From Kryptolebias marmoratus (lineage: Eukaryota > Chordata > Actinopteri > Cyprinodontiformes > Rivulidae), in the NCBI RefSeq assembly GCF_001649575.2, contig NC_051445.1, positions 25,433,761 to 25,497,760 of the forward strand: 64,000 nucleotides of DNA, given 5' to 3'. The notes below the pieces were generated by a model. The model saw only the letters and a program-made list of their open reading frames with translations. It ran no database searches and was not told the DNA's origin. A program made the translations under genes and the position numbers. Numbering within the stretch: position 1 is the first letter of the stretch; every line of letters begins with the position of its first letter. Shown one piece after another: positions 1 through 52,575 of this stretch.

Positions 1-2564
1 CTTGCTAAATGTTCCTGCTTCCAATTGGCTGTTTGAGCATATGCCTGGCAGTTTTATGATGTAGAAAGACTGTTGTTTTGTTTTGTTACCACATTCCACC
101 AAGCTACAACTCTGTAGTAATAAGAAGAGGCTTTACTCCAGGATTTTTGGAAGGCGCATGGTAATGTTTAGGCAAATGTACAGAGAGACAGAGAAAGGTT
201 GACTGCACTTGATTTCCTCTGAAATGCACTGAGAGTGAGGTAATATCACACTGCGGCTTTGGGACAACTCAAGTATCACAACCAGTATTCCTTCAACTCT
301 ATTTGGTGACAGAATGTCACTTGTATTCTCTTTTGGTTTTGGTTTTAGTCTTTACATGTGGTAAATATGAAAGCACCCCACTGACTTTCAGAATGTACAG
401 TAGGTTGAAGCTAGTTCTACTGACCGAAAATTACACTACAAGGCTTTTTCTCCCTTTGTCACCAATCACACATGGAGCTGCACAAAATCTTTGGTTTAGG
501 AAATCAAAATTACTTTTTTTTTTTTTGACACATACTTAATAGCTCTGTTTAAACCTGTTTACTTGCCAAGACTTTAAGTTGTTTTACCTGTGTGTTGCCT
601 AGCATTTGCAGCAATTATTTGGCTTAGTTTTTTCACTTCAAATTATACTCTGGTCTGACTGAATATTCTACTAGATGAACTACAGAGCCTGAGGTTTTGA
701 CTCTGTTACTAAATGAAACTTTTGTCATTTAACTCACATAACAGGTTTGTTTGAATGTTGCTTAGTAACATCATTGCAGAAGTGTTAACAGTATTTTTGT
801 GTGATTATCCTTCACAAGAAAGGCCGTGGAAAGATGACTTTGAAAACAAGCTTTTTTTCTCTCTCTCTCTTTCAGTTTGAGGTTGATTTCTGTCTGCCCA
901 CACAATTACACCACAAATTGGTTCACATAAAACTAGCCTCTAAGTATTTTCTTTATTTGTTCCTAATGAATGTTCTTGTTGGCAGTAGCAGTGTGTTTCT
1001 GATCAAGAGCCTCCCAAGTCCCAAGATTCTCATTGTTTTCTAACATCTACCAGAGTAATGATCTCACTTGGTTTGCTTTTCAGTCCTAAAATTAGCTGCT
1101 GACGCTCTGAAAACATACTTCTTGAGCCGAGAAATCCATCCATATATGTGGCTGTGCTCACTAAAGGTTGGAATGAGAGTTGTTGTTTCTGTTACCATCT
1201 GCTTGTGGTCTGAATGGTTGGATTAGATTGCATTTTCCTGTTTACTGAAATTACTGAAAAGAGATGAAAACAAATGGAAAGATTTATGTTGTTAATTCTG
1301 TTGATTTGCAAGGTAAGAGATAATATCGGTTTGTCACAGCTCTGCTGCACACACAAAAAACCTCCACTTGTATCAAATGTTTTAAGGTGATGTCAGTGAT
1401 TTAAAAATAATGGAAAACAAGAGGGAACAACAAAGAAAGTTTCAATTTCATATCTGAAAGGGATATAATATGGAAAGACAAATGTATACAGTTTTGCAAA
1501 ATAAACAGTGTGAAACAAAAAGAAAATTGATGAGAGGATGTCAGGCAGAACTGTACAGTCATATATAACTATAATCCAAGCCCAAGTAGCCTGATGGAAG
1601 TCAGGCAGGTTTTTATTGGCTGCTGGGTGCTTTTCAGAGGGGGATAATATTTTCATTGTGGAGTTATTTATATAGTTTAATTTTTCTGGTAAAGTCAATA
1701 ATTTATCAAGGTAATGATGGTTGGGGTGGGAAAGAAAACACAAAATACAAAGAATCCTGGGATAGAAACCCCTACTCATTTTAAAAGAATGGTTGCCTGC
1801 TGGAGGGGACTCTGATGAAACCAGACAAATGTCTCACTGACTTTCACAGTAGAGTGGTCTTTAGGGAATAGATGTACGCTTAAGAATCCCATCTCTACTT
1901 TCATGAATGATATTGGATTTAGACCCTGTAAATGTTGCCTTTTGTTTTAGAGGTCAAAGTTCAATGAGCAGAGGGGGAAGTTGGAGTAGAGTTGTGGTTC
2001 ATCAGATGCAGCATGGACTAGTAGGCAGGGTTTGGGGGTGTTATGACAACAAATGATGGAGGATAAGGGGGATAAGAAAGAAAGTGGAAACCAAGTTTAG
2101 ATGAATTCATTTCGTGTTTTAAAGATTCTTCATGTCGTAGACGTGTCATTATGCCGAAATTCTTGAAGTGTGGCATACAATGGTTTGCAGATATTTTTTT
2201 CTCCTGATCTTGCAGAGAATTAGCTTGGTGAGTTATCGTGGACAATGTTTTACATGGTAATATAACTAAATTTTAAAATATGTGGATAATTCACTTTTAA
2301 TTGTTCATTTTGCAAAAATGAATCTGTGTTCACATACATAATCAAACAGCCTTCCTCCCAGTTACCTTGCCTTGTTTGTCTTGTTAACCAACACAAAGTA
2401 GCACATAATTGTGAAAATAATTTCTGTTTTTTAATTTTTTTCAATTAATAAAAGTCTGAAAAGGATGGTGGTTACTTTGTAGAACCACTTTTCAATTCCA
2501 GCAAAAAGTCTTAAGGGTTTGTTTACCAGCTTTGCCCATCTAGAGAATGAAATGTTAGCCCAAA

Positions 2565-2820
2565 GGGGCGGCAGTGGCTCAGGAGGTAGGGTTTCATCCT
2601 GTAACCGATGGATAGCCGATTCAAACTCCCGCTCCAACTGTCTCAGCCGTTGTGTCCTTGGGCAAGACACTTCACCCTCCTTGCCTACTGGTGGTCAGAG
2701 AGCCTGGTGGCACCGATTGAATGGCAGCCTCACTTCTGTCAGTCTGCCCCAGGGAGCTTTGGAGTCCTCGGACTTGATAAAGCGCTATACAAGTTCAGGC
2801 AATTTGCATTTACCATTCTT
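2565..2820 (+). mobile_element. tRNA-derived SINE, copy 1 (inside the Tc1 relic)
   Basis: The head ggggcggcagtggctcagga carries a pol III A-box-like sequence, and gccgattcaaactcc is a decayed B box. A conserved middle (tgtccttgggcaagacactt) and the tail gataaagcgctatacaagtt follow, as in a widespread teleost SINE. The element sits between tgttagccca and cattcttctttgc, which are adjacent in an intact Tc1 copy, so the insertion point is clear. A second copy is at 43874-44196 in the opposite orientation. It is unlikely to be transcribed, given the B-box changes. Confidence 0.85.
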
Positions 2821-3660
2821 CTTTGCAAAATAGCTCAAACTAAGTCAGGGTAGATGGAGAGCATCTGTACAGTAATTTTCAAGTCTTGCCACAGATTATC
2901 AGTTGGATTTCGGTCTGGACTTATCCAGGCCATTCTAACTCATGAATATACTTTGATCTCTGGCTGGATGTTTCGAGTCGTTGTCCTATTGCATGGTAAA
3001 CCTGCCATGTTTCACAGTACTGATAGTGTGTTCAGGGTGATGTGCAGCATTAGTTTTCTGCCAAAAAGTTCAGTTTTGATCTTGTCTTATCAGAGCTTAT
3101 TCCTCCACATGTTTGCTGTGTTCCTACATCAGGGCAGACAGAAAACATGACTTGTGATTTTCTTCTCACAGTGACTTTCTTCTTGTCCCTCTCATACAGG
3201 CCAGATTTGTGATGTGCACAGCTAATAGTTGTCCTATGCACAGACTGCCACACCTGAGCTGTGGATCATTATGGCTTCTCCAGAGTTACCATGGGCTTCT
3301 TGGCTGCTTCTCAGATTAATGCTCTCCTTGCCCAGGCTGTCAGTTTAGGTGCATGGCCATGTCTTGGTAGATTTGCAGTTGTGCTGTACTCTTTCCTTAT
3401 TCAGATGATGGATTGAACAGTTCTTAGTGAAAAGTTCAAAGTTTCAGATATTGTTTATAACTAATAAACTAATATTCTGTAACATCTGAGGCCTTCATAG
3501 AACAGCTGTATTCATACTGAGATTAAACTTCATTATAGTGTAGTGTTTTCTAACTAGACTTCTGAAAGCAGTTAAGGATGTCTAAGGGAGCTAAATACAA
3601 ATGTATGCCACACTTTCCAGAGTTTTTTGTAAAACAACTTGAAAACTATGTATCATTTTG

Positions 3661-3948
3661 ACTAAGCAGTGGTTAGAGATGTCTCCTCACAGCAAGAAAG
3701 TTGCAGGTTCCCAACCGACTGCAGCCTTTCGGTGTGGAGTTTACATGTTCTCCCTGTGCATGCGTGGGTTTTCTCTTGATACTCCAGTTTCCTCTCACAG
3801 ATTAAAAGCATTCTGTGGCCCTGTTATGGACTTGTAACCTGTCCAGGGTGTACCCCGTCTTTCACACAGTGACTGGAGACATGCACCAGCTCCCCTGCAA
3901 CCTAAAAAAGGAAAAAAAGTGGGTAAAGAAAATGGATGGATGGATAAC
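3661..3948 (+). mobile_element. Retroelement 3' end with (GGAT)n tail, inside the Tc1 relic
   Basis: The sequence has the teleost wording gtggagtttacatgttctcc, gcatgcgtgggttttctc and acctgtccagggtgtacccc, and it ends in aaaatggatggatggat. This is the 3' end of a CR1/L2-type LINE or a SINE that borrows its tail. It divides the Tc1 inverted-repeat region: cattttg on the left and catttgtcttccacttcac on the right resemble a duplicated target. Related copies in this window are at 55090-55444 and 44290-44358, both on the - strand. Confidence 0.75.
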
Positions 3949-6900
3949 ATTTGTCTTCCACTTCACAATCATGAGTTGCTTTGTGTTGGTATAATACATA
4001 AAAGTCCAGTAAAAATTATTTTAAAATTTGTGGTAATAACTTGACAAAATGTAGAATAGGTTAAGTGGTATAAATACTTTTTAAAGGAAGCGAGCTTGAA
4101 TTGAATGGAGAGAAAATCTGTTCAACTGAAAATTTCCTATATCATTTCTCGTATTCCTTGACATGTCATGTTGCCTTGCCACAACATGACTTTTTCATGG
4201 GGTCTTCAACATTGCTATAACAAATGGAGTCATGTAAATATTTAAATAAACACTAACTAGCATCAAAATCAAATAGGTTGGTAGAGCCCCATTGCTGTCT
4301 CCGCACACAGCTGTAACAGAGTATACAACACTTCATCTCACTGTAAACCATTTGTAAAAAGGGAACATACCAGAAAGATAACAGCCAGCAAGCGGAAATG
4401 CTGAAACCCTTCAAAGAGGCTGCGTTTATGGCTGAGTTACTCATCCACTCAGGAAAGACATACTGATGCTTTGCTGCTTTGTTGTTGCAAATACTGTTAA
4501 AATAGAAATGCAACATTTACTTGTCCTGTTACTATATTAGAATGACTGTACATTCACAACATGTTGAAACTTAAATCTCAGGGATGTGCAGTTTAAATAT
4601 CACCACGCATCCTCCCACATTTTACAGGACCTTTTTTATACTGTGGCAATGTTACGTTAAAAGGCAACGTTGGTTTGTTTCTCACCTTAAAGATAGTGCA
4701 TTGTAATGTTTCTCTGGTGTCTGAATTTTCTCATGTAATCTCTGGACACATGTTTGAGCCCTGGATGTCAAAAACGTGGGCCATTTATGACTACAATGTT
4801 TATAAAGGACTGAACTGGCAGCTTCTAAAAACAGCTAAATGTTAAGAAAGAAGAGCAAAGGGAGTGGGTGAAGTAAATGAGAATAAAACGGATGAGAAAA
4901 GGCAATTGAATAATGCACAGTCAGAGTTGGCCAATAGCATATTAGCTTAATGGAATAACAAGGTGAAAAAAAGGACATGACTGAGATGGCACGAGGCACG
5001 GGGAATAACCCTACTTTAAGAGGACTCTTAAGACTTGTTAGCCTTGCATAAGTTTAAGAGCTTTGAGACCTCTTGTCATAATTCTCTCCCATTTGAATTC
5101 AAATCATTTGTGTTCTCTCACTTTTCTCGTGACCTGCCTTTCTCTTTTCCCTCTCGACATAAATGGCAGGCGCCAAGTCACTATAACAGAGTATGGCAGC
5201 TTCATTATAAATAACGAACCCAACATTAACAAACAGAACCCTGGAGTTGTATTTAAGATTAGGCAGAGAACATTTTGATGAACCTTGAACTGCCTTTGCT
5301 GTATTTTAACACACTTTCTGATTGACTTAACAGATTCTCTCTAGGGGTAATCTTGTACAGTATGGCTAATTTCATTGTTAAAAAGACTAGTCAAAAATCT
5401 TCTCTTGTTCCTTTTGGGTCAAGTTCTTCAAAGATTATAACAATAACCAAGTTTCAGATAAAATTACAACCTATTGAAACCTTGTCTTCTTTGCAAAATA
5501 TTAAGCTATAGGCAAGAAGTTGAGATCGGCTAACAAAACAGTACCTCAAACTACATTTTTGAAGTTATGTTTGACTTTGCATTTGAAAGCATTGCAAAGT
5601 GAGAGCATTATAATTTGAATTCATTGATGATGACTCTACCTGCCTATGACCCTATTTATTGGTTCAGTTTCAGGTCAGTGTCATGCATCTTGAAATTAAT
5701 TATACAGATTAATGTGAAAGTATGCTGCGATTAGCAAAATATTTACATATAAACCTTTATATTTGTTACTGTGCATTTGACCTAAAATTAGTGTTTTCTT
5801 TAAAATGGAAATGGACGCAGTTATATAGTTCACGTTTTGTAGTCATATAAAGTTCACTCTGTCCTGCTATTGCACTTGTTTTGTTTAATGGATTTTTTGT
5901 AAACTGGAGGACTATGACACAAGTGTATAACTCAAAAATATGTCTTTATTTACTTTAGGATTTCCTCTGTGATGATTGGTAGGGTGTGAATGTATATTTT
6001 TTTGTATAGTGCGTATTTTTATATGTTGACAGGGTAGTTTGTGTAAACTTAACAGTGAGTTTGTTTTGTGCTTCCTGACAAGATGGTGCTTAGACAGACA
6101 AGGGTGTATGGAGTGAGGTAAACATGATTTAGACATGGTATTAAAAGAGATTACCAGTGAAATGGAAATCTTGCTCACCAAGTGAATTTGCTAACACACT
6201 TCAGATGCTAGTTCTATATGTGGACATACTTTCTCATTATTTATTTATGCATAAAATGATACATGTTTGTATAAATCACATATTTGTCCTAAGAATAATA
6301 TTTATGTTTTCTGGACAACTGGACCTCATGGCAGAGAACAGTAGCCATTGAGCTTTGGCATGTCTGTATGGATTTTGAGCAGAACTGAAAAGGAAATGGC
6401 TTCATGAGGCACTTTGACGAACAAAGTCCAAAAAACACACACCCATTTTAAAACAAAATTCTATTGACATTATACTGACATCAGTGCACCACACTCTGCA
6501 CTTTACTCTGTGTAAAACAGTCCATGAAACAAAATATGTCCTGTCAAATTCAGTTTTGCCATCTTTTACTTTGTGGGTGCTTAGTTTAAAAAAAAAAAAC
6601 AAAAAAAAAACTTTTAAATAGTCATGTAAAAAAGCACAGAGAATGTAGATGATGAGTAATACTCTAGAAGGTAGATTGGAAAACTATAAGTTTCCAAATG
6701 GTAAAAAAGGCGTCATGACAAATAGTCTATTTCATAGTCCCCAAGTTCCAAATGCACCTGGATGCTGAGCGTGAGAAAACACTGTAAGAGAGTCCAGACA
6801 CATTGATGTGGACCTTCAGTCTGCTTTCCTCTATTTATACACGTGTGCACACACACACACATACACACATGCACCTGTAATCTTAGTCACTCATTTGCAC

Positions 6901-6982
6901 ACATTCATGTGCTAAACACACACGGAGACTCTGTCCGCAAGTTTAAGACTGATTGCCCCAGCAACTATATACGAAAGTGATT

Positions 6983-7570
6983 AAAGGCCTAGCATTCCCT
7001 CAAGGAATGCATATCGCCCACTGTTTTTCATGCAAGAGTTTTAAACAAAGATTGTATTTAGTTGTGAAATTAGTGTTTTAGCTGTTTTTGGAAAACCTTG
7101 AAAATATTTTTAAGCACAGTCTCATGCAATAATGTGGGATGTTACTGTATATTTTGCTGATAGACAGTGTTGACTCTGACAGTAAATGTCAAAGTTTTAG
7201 CAAAGACTTAGAATAGGCTTTATTGTCATTGAACCAGAAGTACGACGAAATGGAGTTTGTCTCCCTGAGACTAAAAAGTCAAAACATAGTATAAAACATA
7301 GAAGAACAAGTATCAAAAGTAAAACCACATTTGAAAAATACGATGATTCACAAGACTAATCATTAATAAGATTAACATAAACAAGACAAAGATTTTGTGC
7401 AATGAGTAGCACTTGAAGTATGTATTGTGAATGCCTCTCAGCTACAACCCCACCAAATATTAGGACAATATCTATAAAATTGACTAAATTCTAGCCATTT
7501 TTGTGTTTTCTAAAGTCAGTTGGCTGTGGTGACCATCTTAACTTAGCTCCAAAAGTTTTTTGTCTTTGCC
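6983..7570 (-). repeat. Unclassified dispersed repeat, locus 1
   Basis: The region contains ctcagctacaaccccaccaa, aaaattgactaaattctagcc and ggctgtggtgaccatctt. Each recurs, inverted or direct, at 27640-28165, 48985-49470 and 57046-57690. The left part has the near-palindrome gcattccctcaaggaatgc, matched at about 49407-49425 in the opposite direction. I do not recognise a named family, and no open reading frame is kept. The LINE tail at 7203-7290 may be an insertion in it. Confidence 0.5.
7203..7290 (-). repeat. LINE 3'-tail relic
   Basis: The + strand contains aataggctttattgtcattg followed by gtacgacgaaatggagtttg. On the - strand this reads ...caatgacaataaagcctatt, a LINE 3' end with its AATAAA signal. 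No coding part is attached. Confidence 0.5.
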
Positions 7571-8474
7571 TTTTGACTATGGGCAATAAATAATCATTCA
7601 TTTCCTATTATCCTAGCAAGATCATAGCATTGCTGTGCCAGCCCATTTAGTAATAATTGGGAGCATGGAGTCCGAGCAGACTATGACTTTGCAACATCAG
7701 TGTTATTTTATTACAACTGTAGAGCTGCTGAGCTGGACAGAACAGAGGATGGTTTTAACATTCACAGACCTCTGGTTAACCTGATAGATTTTGTTTGTGT
7801 TGTGTCCATATATCTCAACCTTCTGTTTGTGCTTCTGTACATCTCCTACATTTATTTTCCCTTCTCTTCTAAGGACCGTCTTTAAGGCACTGGAGTGTTT
7901 TGACCCCCAGGTTCATATGGTTAATTCAAAGTTAACTGTATATGTTTGTTGCTGTGTGATCTCTGTTGCCATGAGTGTCAGCACAGACAATCAGCCTTCG
8001 TCTGGACCACAGCAGGCACAAGGACAGATCATGTCTAGAACAGTGTGTGTGTGCACACGCACACACTTTCTCCCAGTTCTCACAGTTCCTTCTCCTGCTG
8101 TTGGAGACAAGAAACCTGAGTGCCAACATTACATCACCTCAATGAAGTGTCGTTTAAACATCATATAACAGGATACTGTACAGCAAATGAAAATAACAGC
8201 GAGCTTTAAAGAGGGTTAAATAAAGGATAAATGCAGTACAGTACATTTCCTTATGTTAATAAAATATTGATTTTGTTTAAGACTTTACAGGGTGCTACAT
8301 TATTTTTGTGGTGAAGAGGTTACTTTAGCAGTAGGCTAAATGTTTCAACAAATCTGACATCACTGCTGGGTGCATGCAGTTTTCAAAATTTTGACTTCTG
8401 AAAGGAAGTTTGAATCCAAGTTTCACCAAGCCCTTATTGGGGTTTTTCCTGTTTCTCCATTTTCTTTTTTACAG

Positions 8475-47763
<39,289 letters not shown>

Positions 47764-48984
47764 GTAAGACAAACTCCCTTCTTACCCATATTGCTTCATC
47801 AAAATTAGGTTTTTGTGATGAATAGAAATTGGGTGTTTCAAATACACTGTTTAAAACACCAGTGATTGTTTTTACATGCATTTACAGCACTGAGGTGTAC
47901 AAGATATATTATCAAGTCTAACTCCTTTTACATAGTTCAGCTGCTGTCTCTGACATCTTTCCTGTTATCAAATCAGAGCACTCTCAAACAGCTTTATCAT
48001 GTTTTCCTTTGAAATCACACCCACAACACCGGCAGTAATAAAATTCAACAGTGTGTCATGTTTCTTTTAAGGTGGCACAAAAAACAGCCATTTATTCATG
48101 CTGTTTTTTTGTTTTTTTTATACATATTTCATCATGTATTCTCTGGGGATGTTTGCCATCTCTTGGTGCTGTTAAGATGCAATGGATAGTAGCACCTCTT
48201 AGTGGTATAACTGCTCCTATAGTGACAGAGAGCAATGAGTGACACTGTGGGGGTCCAGCAGGCCCTCCAGCTGAAACCCAAGACTGTTGACACAACCTCT
48301 CACCCCCCAGTGCTGTGTGGATCAAAGCTGTAGGGCAGGGAAAATCTGCACTTTAGAGGAAAATAGTTCAGCACAAAACACATTTTCCTGCTATAGGCAG
48401 CAAGAATCTGGATTGTGTCATAGCTCCCTCAAAACCACAGCCCCACAGAGCGTATGCGTGTGTGAAAGAAAGCGCAGTTGGGCAGATATGAAGCTGGCAA
48501 ACACATGTAATGACGGAGATAAAAGTGGTGCCTAATGCTTTGTGCAGCTGCAAGTGAAGTGGAGAAAAAGAAAAGTCGACAGAAAAGAGCAGAGGAGGGA
48601 CCACTTAAATCTTCCTTGCTCTGTGCAGCAGTGTGTGTGATATGAAGGGTTCTTGCACTGAACATGAATGCAGAGAGCGTCTGATTTGTTGGTGTTTAGG
48701 ACGGTCTGAAATGCCACAATGTTCAACATTATCCAGATTTCTCTAGGAGAACCTAAACTCTCCGCACTAAAGTGTTGCTCACTTTTTGATTTTCTTTTTT
48801 TTTTGACAATATATTATCAGTATCCATAGTTCTAGTCTGAAGGAAATGTTGAATTGTTTTGTTTTTATTCCCCACTACTCTAGATTCTCACTGGGCTGAA
48901 ATATCTGCTGTTCATCATCCTCCAGCGAAAGCAATCCTGTTTTTGACCCGTGTTAGTGTGTCTGTAGTATTAGTGAAATATTTC

Positions 48985-49470
48985 AGGAACTGCTTTGAGC
49001 GCTACACATTGCATTACATTTTTGCTTAAAACTTTGGCATTAAATATTTGCCTCACCCCTTTTTGTCTGTTAACAAAATATGTCATGGACTACTGGATAG
49101 GGATATTGCATTCAGAAAGTAATAATTGGATCCACATGTATAACTGATTAACTTCAGGATTCAATACAATTCAAGATAGACACTGCAGCTAATTGACCTA
49201 AGCCAACACAAAAATGCCTATAGCTCAGTCAGTTTTATAGATATTGAGCTAAATTTGGTGTGGTGGTAACTAAGAGTCATCCTCAACATATACTTCCAGC
49301 TCTAACAGATCAGCTGAGATCTCAAAGTATTGCATAAGATTACACGTAAACTGCTAGGGCTCTGTCCTTCTCAAGATGCTTTTAGTTAAAAAAGGCAGCG
49401 GGACATATGCATTCCTTCAAGGAATTCAAAATCTTAAATTTTGATATAGATGAGTACAGCTAATGGCTTT
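48985..49470 (+). repeat. Unclassified dispersed repeat, locus 3
   Basis: It contains gagcgctacacattgcattac, atttttgcttaaaactttgg and caattcaagatagacactgc, then ttttatagatattgagctaa and tggtgtggtggtaactaagag. 57490-57550 repeats the first two almost exactly. The right end carries atatgcattccttcaaggaa, matching locus 1. Confidence 0.55.
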
Positions 49471-51775
49471 AGAAACTCTTTCTTCATGGAAACTGTCAGA
49501 TTTTTGAAGCTGACATACCAGCTATCTTGTTATCTTGTCAGATGATTAATGATGAAGCTGTGGGCATGGAAAATAACCTGGAGATTTTCTCAGACTTTTG
49601 CCCCAAAAACCAGTAAGACCATCCATGTAATTTCAACCATACTGCCCAACAGTGTTCAGCTTGTGGTAGTTAAAGGACTTGCAGCTTTGTGGATGTGGTG
49701 CCCACATCTGCTTACACATAGATTGCATCTCAAAATGCCCCACCCTGGTCTAAAAAGACACACATTACCATGTAGCGCTCTGTACGCACATCAACCTATA
49801 ATATGCTCTTTCAAACTCAATCACTTTCCTGTACCTAGTCATGTATTCACACCCATGCGTTAAATGCACAGAAATATAAGCTGCAAGCTTGTCTTGTGTG
49901 CACAAACACACTGACACTTAGTCACTCATGTAACCTCTCCATACAGAAGCCAACAGTCACCACTTCCCTCTCTGCAGCGAAACCCAGGAATTATGTTACA
50001 CCACTATCTGTGTTCATCTTTCCATTCCTAACCAGGCATTATCCTCACCATCTTCCCTGTTCACATCTGCCCTCCAATTTAGGATGATCACACTTCTGAA
50101 TCATTTGATGGATAACCCTGTGATCAGAAACTTGTTAACATATCATTGCCACGCTCAGTTTTGGGCTTTATCTAAGCTGAATTCTACTGTGTATGCTCCC
50201 GCAGGTTGCATATAGAAAGTCATAGGGAGAGTCTGTAATCAAGCAAACCAATGTGTGTTTACAGTCTATAACCAACTGTGGCTGTAGCAAGAAATATGGC
50301 TGAGTCCCAGTAGCCATTTGCTGCAGTTCTGTTTAAAGTCCACCGCTAATTACATCTGTTGTTATAATTAAATGACTCATCTAAGCAGCTATGCTTTTAT
50401 TGTCTACTGTTCATAAAATGATTGCTTCACAACGTCTGAAACCAAGATTTACTGTCATGCCACCCTCAGAGACAAGATGTGAGAAGATAGAAAAAGGCTA
50501 AATAGCAGGCATATGTAAAGATTTTGATGGAGCATGCTGGGATAGCTAACACTAACGCTGTTTCTGAAACTTTTAAATCTCCTCACCTTCCATTTCAGGC
50601 GAGCCATGATCAGGATAAGATGTGTTTTTTATCATTAGAAGTAAACAGATTTGATCAAAAAACGAAAACTAATTTATTTGACTGTAATTCTGCATAGCTG
50701 GGTTGATTTCCACCACCAAATGAATTCTGCAACAATTAACATGGTTTTGTTTAGCAATGAGGGGTAAAATTTTGATTTTGGAGAGGATAGTGCCCTAGCA
50801 GTTTGCACAGTGACCAGAAGTTATGCTAAAGCTACAGGATTCCTCTTTCTCCCTCTTTATCTTCAGCTACAAGGCCGCTGTCAATTTACACAGCTGAAAT
50901 CATTTTTCCTGTCTTGAAAAAGCTTCTTTTTTCCCTCCAAGTACATGAGCAGCAGCTCGGGGAATGTCCAGCATTCACTCAGTTCTAACTTTCTTGTGGT
51001 TTGGGCCTCTTTAAAATCTTACATCTTTACTCTCCACTTCCATTCTTTCTCCCCCTCTCATCTTTTTTTCACATTTTTATTCTTTTTTGCACTCATTGAA
51101 CACTTAGTTGAAAGCTTCTTCTATGCCAACATATATGAGAACTGCTCTTACAAAAAGTCTTTGAAGGCTTTGTGACAGTCGTATGAATATGTTTGACTTT
51201 CTTTGTGTGAGAGTTATTACAGTCATTCAAAACTGCCTTGAAAAAAACTAAATATAACTTAACATTATTTAGTGATAGGACTTCACCAGTTTAGGTCAAA
51301 AATACTGAAAGTAATAAATGTTTCTGTGTCTTTATCAAATATTGTTCAAACTACTTGTTCCTTTAAAAATATTTTCAAGAATTTGATCAATAATTTGTTA
51401 AATAAAAAAATAAAATGTTATAATATTTAAATATGTATGATCCCCGGCTTTAAAACATTGATTCCTTGAGAATTTGTGATACAGGAGGAGTTTGAATTTA
51501 TAAAATCTTTGGACTAATTAGTGGCAGAAACAAGTGCAAATTTTCAATATTTAAAAGCAATTCTTAAACCTATGTAAATTAAAAACTGTCCTGTGTTTAA
51601 ACAGTAAACAATTGTCTTTAGTCCATTTTCTGTATTTGTCCTTCCTGTGTGCCTGCATGGGTTGCACATGTTTCTAAATGTGCGTTTGTGTCTAATAATA
51701 TCCTGCACATTTCCCGACATCCCCACACCTAGATGACACAGCTTTAGATTCCATCACATACTCATTTGCGTCTTT

Positions 51776-51776
51776 N
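51776..51776. other. Single ambiguous base (N)
   Basis: The only non-ACGT symbol in the window, in ctttNggga. It lies in intron and affects no feature. Confidence 0.99.
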
Positions 51777-52249
51777 GGGAGAGACCAAGACGCAAAACAT
51801 CCCGCTGCCACAAAATATGGTTGTTGTTTTCTGTTTTGATCGGTGCACAAACTCATGTTTCTATAGTAACGGATGAAAAGGCTGTGGTGTCAGCAGTGAC
51901 AACCATCTCTTCAAAAAGATTTGGCTGGATTAATGCATTCTCGTCATTTTGCTCACACTATAAGTCATTTAAAGTACACATTTCTATTGCAGAACAAATT
52001 TCGTACTGTTTACCACACATACTCAATTTTTTATATTTATATTTTAACTCTTGAGGCACTATTTATTTTTTTAATTCATTTTATGACCCACATTAACATT
52101 ATTAAAATTTATTTTACTACTCCCAGTGTTTTGTTTGCTTGTCTTTCTCCTCTTTCACTCTACTCTTCTAGACAAGGTTTGGAAAAGTGACAAGTAAACA
52201 CACAAATGTCCAGGGAATTAGTTCAGAACTAAAATTTTCTTTCAGTTTT

Positions 52250-52575
52250 CAAGTTCAAGTGGATTTTATTGTCATTTCAGCCATATACAGTGTATACAGT
52301 ACACTGTGAAACAAAAAAATGTTCCTCAGCCCCAGTGCTCAGTGTGGGAGTGCTGGAGGTGTATCTGCCAATCCGGACTGGCTGAGGTCTCTCAGTCAAG
52401 AAATCTGCATCTAGTTGCAGAGGGAGGTGTTCAGGCCCAGTCAGTTCTCTTTCCGACCAGATGCTGAGTGTGAATGTGTTAAATGCTGAACTGAAGTCCT
52501 TGAACAGCATTCAAACACGTGTCCTTGTTGTACAGGTGGGTAAGTGTCAGATGGAGGGTTGTAGCGATGGCATAA
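52250..52575 (-). mobile_element. LINE relic with internal deletion
   Basis: The - strand reads MLFKDFSSAFNTF (the RT motif usually seen as LF-DFSSAFNT), then DADFLTERPQPVRIG and SSTPTLSTGA. It then jumps straight to a 3' tail whose end reads aaatgacaataaaatccact with an AATAAA signal. In intact elements the catalytic YADD and about 1 kb of coding sequence lie between these parts, so this copy has an internal deletion. Confidence 0.7.

Larger units (their letters stand above)
2386..4087 (-). mobile_element. Tc1/mariner-like transposon relic, interrupted twice
   Basis: Inverted repeats are visible: 2388-2414 and 3963-3989 are reverse complements at 23 of 27 positions, the right copy reading tcacaatcatgagttgcttt. 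The body matches a common teleost Tc1 transposase on the - strand. The DNA complementary to 2968-2991 encodes the Q-Q-D-N-D-P-K-H signature with one Gln codon changed to a stop, and another stretch on the same strand reads VHRTTISCAHHKSGLY. The reading frame is broken throughout, so the copy is dead. The family continues across two insertions, at 2565-2820 and 3661-3948, so those came later. The outermost left end seems lost, and the right end runs to about 4087. Confidence 0.85.
1..8474 (+). other. VPS13B intron upstream of exon A
   Basis: No exon could be recognised. The intron is AT-rich and holds the Tc1-like element with its two nested insertions (2386-4087), one unit of an unclassified dispersed repeat (about 6983-7570) that includes a LINE 3'-end relic (about 7203-7290), and a short CA-rich tract near 6846-6875. 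I see nothing functional in the remaining parts (1-2385, 4088-6982, 7571-8474) beyond the acceptor tract of exon A. Confidence 0.7.

Noticed and set aside
1393..1779. - strand open frame of 128 codons
   Set aside because: It is AT-rich, Phe/Tyr/Ile-rich and has no recognisable domain or splice context; it looks like noise.
5063..5278. + strand frame ending DINGRRQVTITEYGSF...
   Set aside because: The second half looks protein-like, but no acceptor/donor pair or family match supports it and it does not fit the VPS13B sequence expected before exon A.
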